DNA from: Candidatus Krumholzibacteriia bacterium
Lineage (GTDB): Bacteria > Krumholzibacteriota > Krumholzibacteriia > LZORAL124-64-63
Direction of reading: 5' to 3'
Length of the DNA stretch: 5,804 nt
NCBI GenBank assembly: GCA_030590265.1
Contig: JAUUYW010000234.1
Location: 1 to 5,804, forward strand
This document shows positions 5,633 through 5,804 of the stretch, one piece after another. Under the pieces are notes generated by a model. The model was not told the origin of the DNA. It made no database searches and saw nothing but the letters and a program-made list of their open reading frames with translations. Position 1 is the stretch's first letter, and each line of letters starts with the position of its first letter. Made by a program: the position numbers and the translations under genes.

Positions 5633-5804
5633 CGTCTGCCCAAAGAAGAAATCCTGCGCAAAGAAGTCTCCATCATTGAAGATCTTGGCGGCACCATTCA
5701 TTACAACACACGCATGGGACAGGATTTTTCACTCGACACCCTCATTGAGGATGGATTCAAATCAGTATTCCTCGGTGTGGGCGCCCACAAGGGCAAGGAA
5801 ATGG
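5633..5804 (+). pseudogene. In-frame continuation of the NuoF/GltD-like gene after the TAA (partial at right edge)
   Basis: The frame of the preceding gene stays open for 57 codons from 5633 to the edge. It begins RLPKEEILRKEV, the normal continuation of the GltD GIPEYRLPK motif, and later reads SVFLGVGAHKGKEM, which fits the FAD/NAD(P)H domain boundary of the family. I see no Shine-Dalgarno sequence or start codon near the break that would make it an independent gene. It is either the remainder of a disrupted gene or normal coding sequence behind a sequencing error. Codon use and composition match the upstream part, so any disruption looks recent. Confidence 0.7.

Noticed and set aside
4682..5701. 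339-codon reverse ORF opposite the NuoF/GltD-like gene
   Set aside because: Long but a shadow: its composition (His/Gly/Phe-rich, no domain motif) mirrors the real gene's codons, while the plus frame has clear cluster and FAD motifs. It also spans the TAA without effect.

Overview
The window is ordinary, gene-dense bacterial DNA of medium-high GC with short intergenic gaps and good Shine-Dalgarno sites. It carries parts of at least four transcription units. The gene set suggests an anaerobic or facultatively anaerobic bacterium: an oxygen-sensitive [4Fe-4S] class I fumarase, a lysine 6-dehydrogenase-like enzyme, and an iron-sulfur/flavin electron-transfer operon of the kind found with hydrogenases, formate dehydrogenases or SfrAB-type reductases. 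No lineage-specific marker is present, so I do not name a taxon.

Layout. Positions 1-526 (minus strand) hold the first 175 codons of a class I fumarate hydratase that runs off the left edge. Positions 527-683 are a compact divergent promoter region with two back-to-back sigma70-like promoters. Positions 684-3394 (plus) are a two-gene operon: a saccharopine-dehydrogenase-family enzyme most like L-lysine 6-dehydrogenase, overlapping by 4 bases a polytopic GT-C type glycosyltransferase. Both genes start with TTG. A 68-base convergent gap follows, containing a hairpin that is complete only in the minus-strand RNA and so ends lepB (signal peptidase I, minus, 3463-4146). Positions 4147-4448 are an AT-rich divergent intergenic region. 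From 4449 (plus) begins an electron-transfer operon: a small NuoE-like [2Fe-2S] protein, then, two bases after its stop, a NuoF-C-terminal/GltD-like iron-sulfur flavoprotein that continues past the right edge.

The most notable feature is an in-frame TAA at 5630-5632 in this last gene. It sits exactly where the GltD family has the Tyr of GIPEYRLP. The same frame continues with recognisable GltD-like sequence to the end of the window, so the gene carries either a one-base nonsense change or a sequencing error. If real, it separates the iron-sulfur clusters and the FAD-binding loop from the rest of the flavoprotein.

I found no mobile element, CRISPR array, tRNA or rRNA, and no clearly new multigene system.
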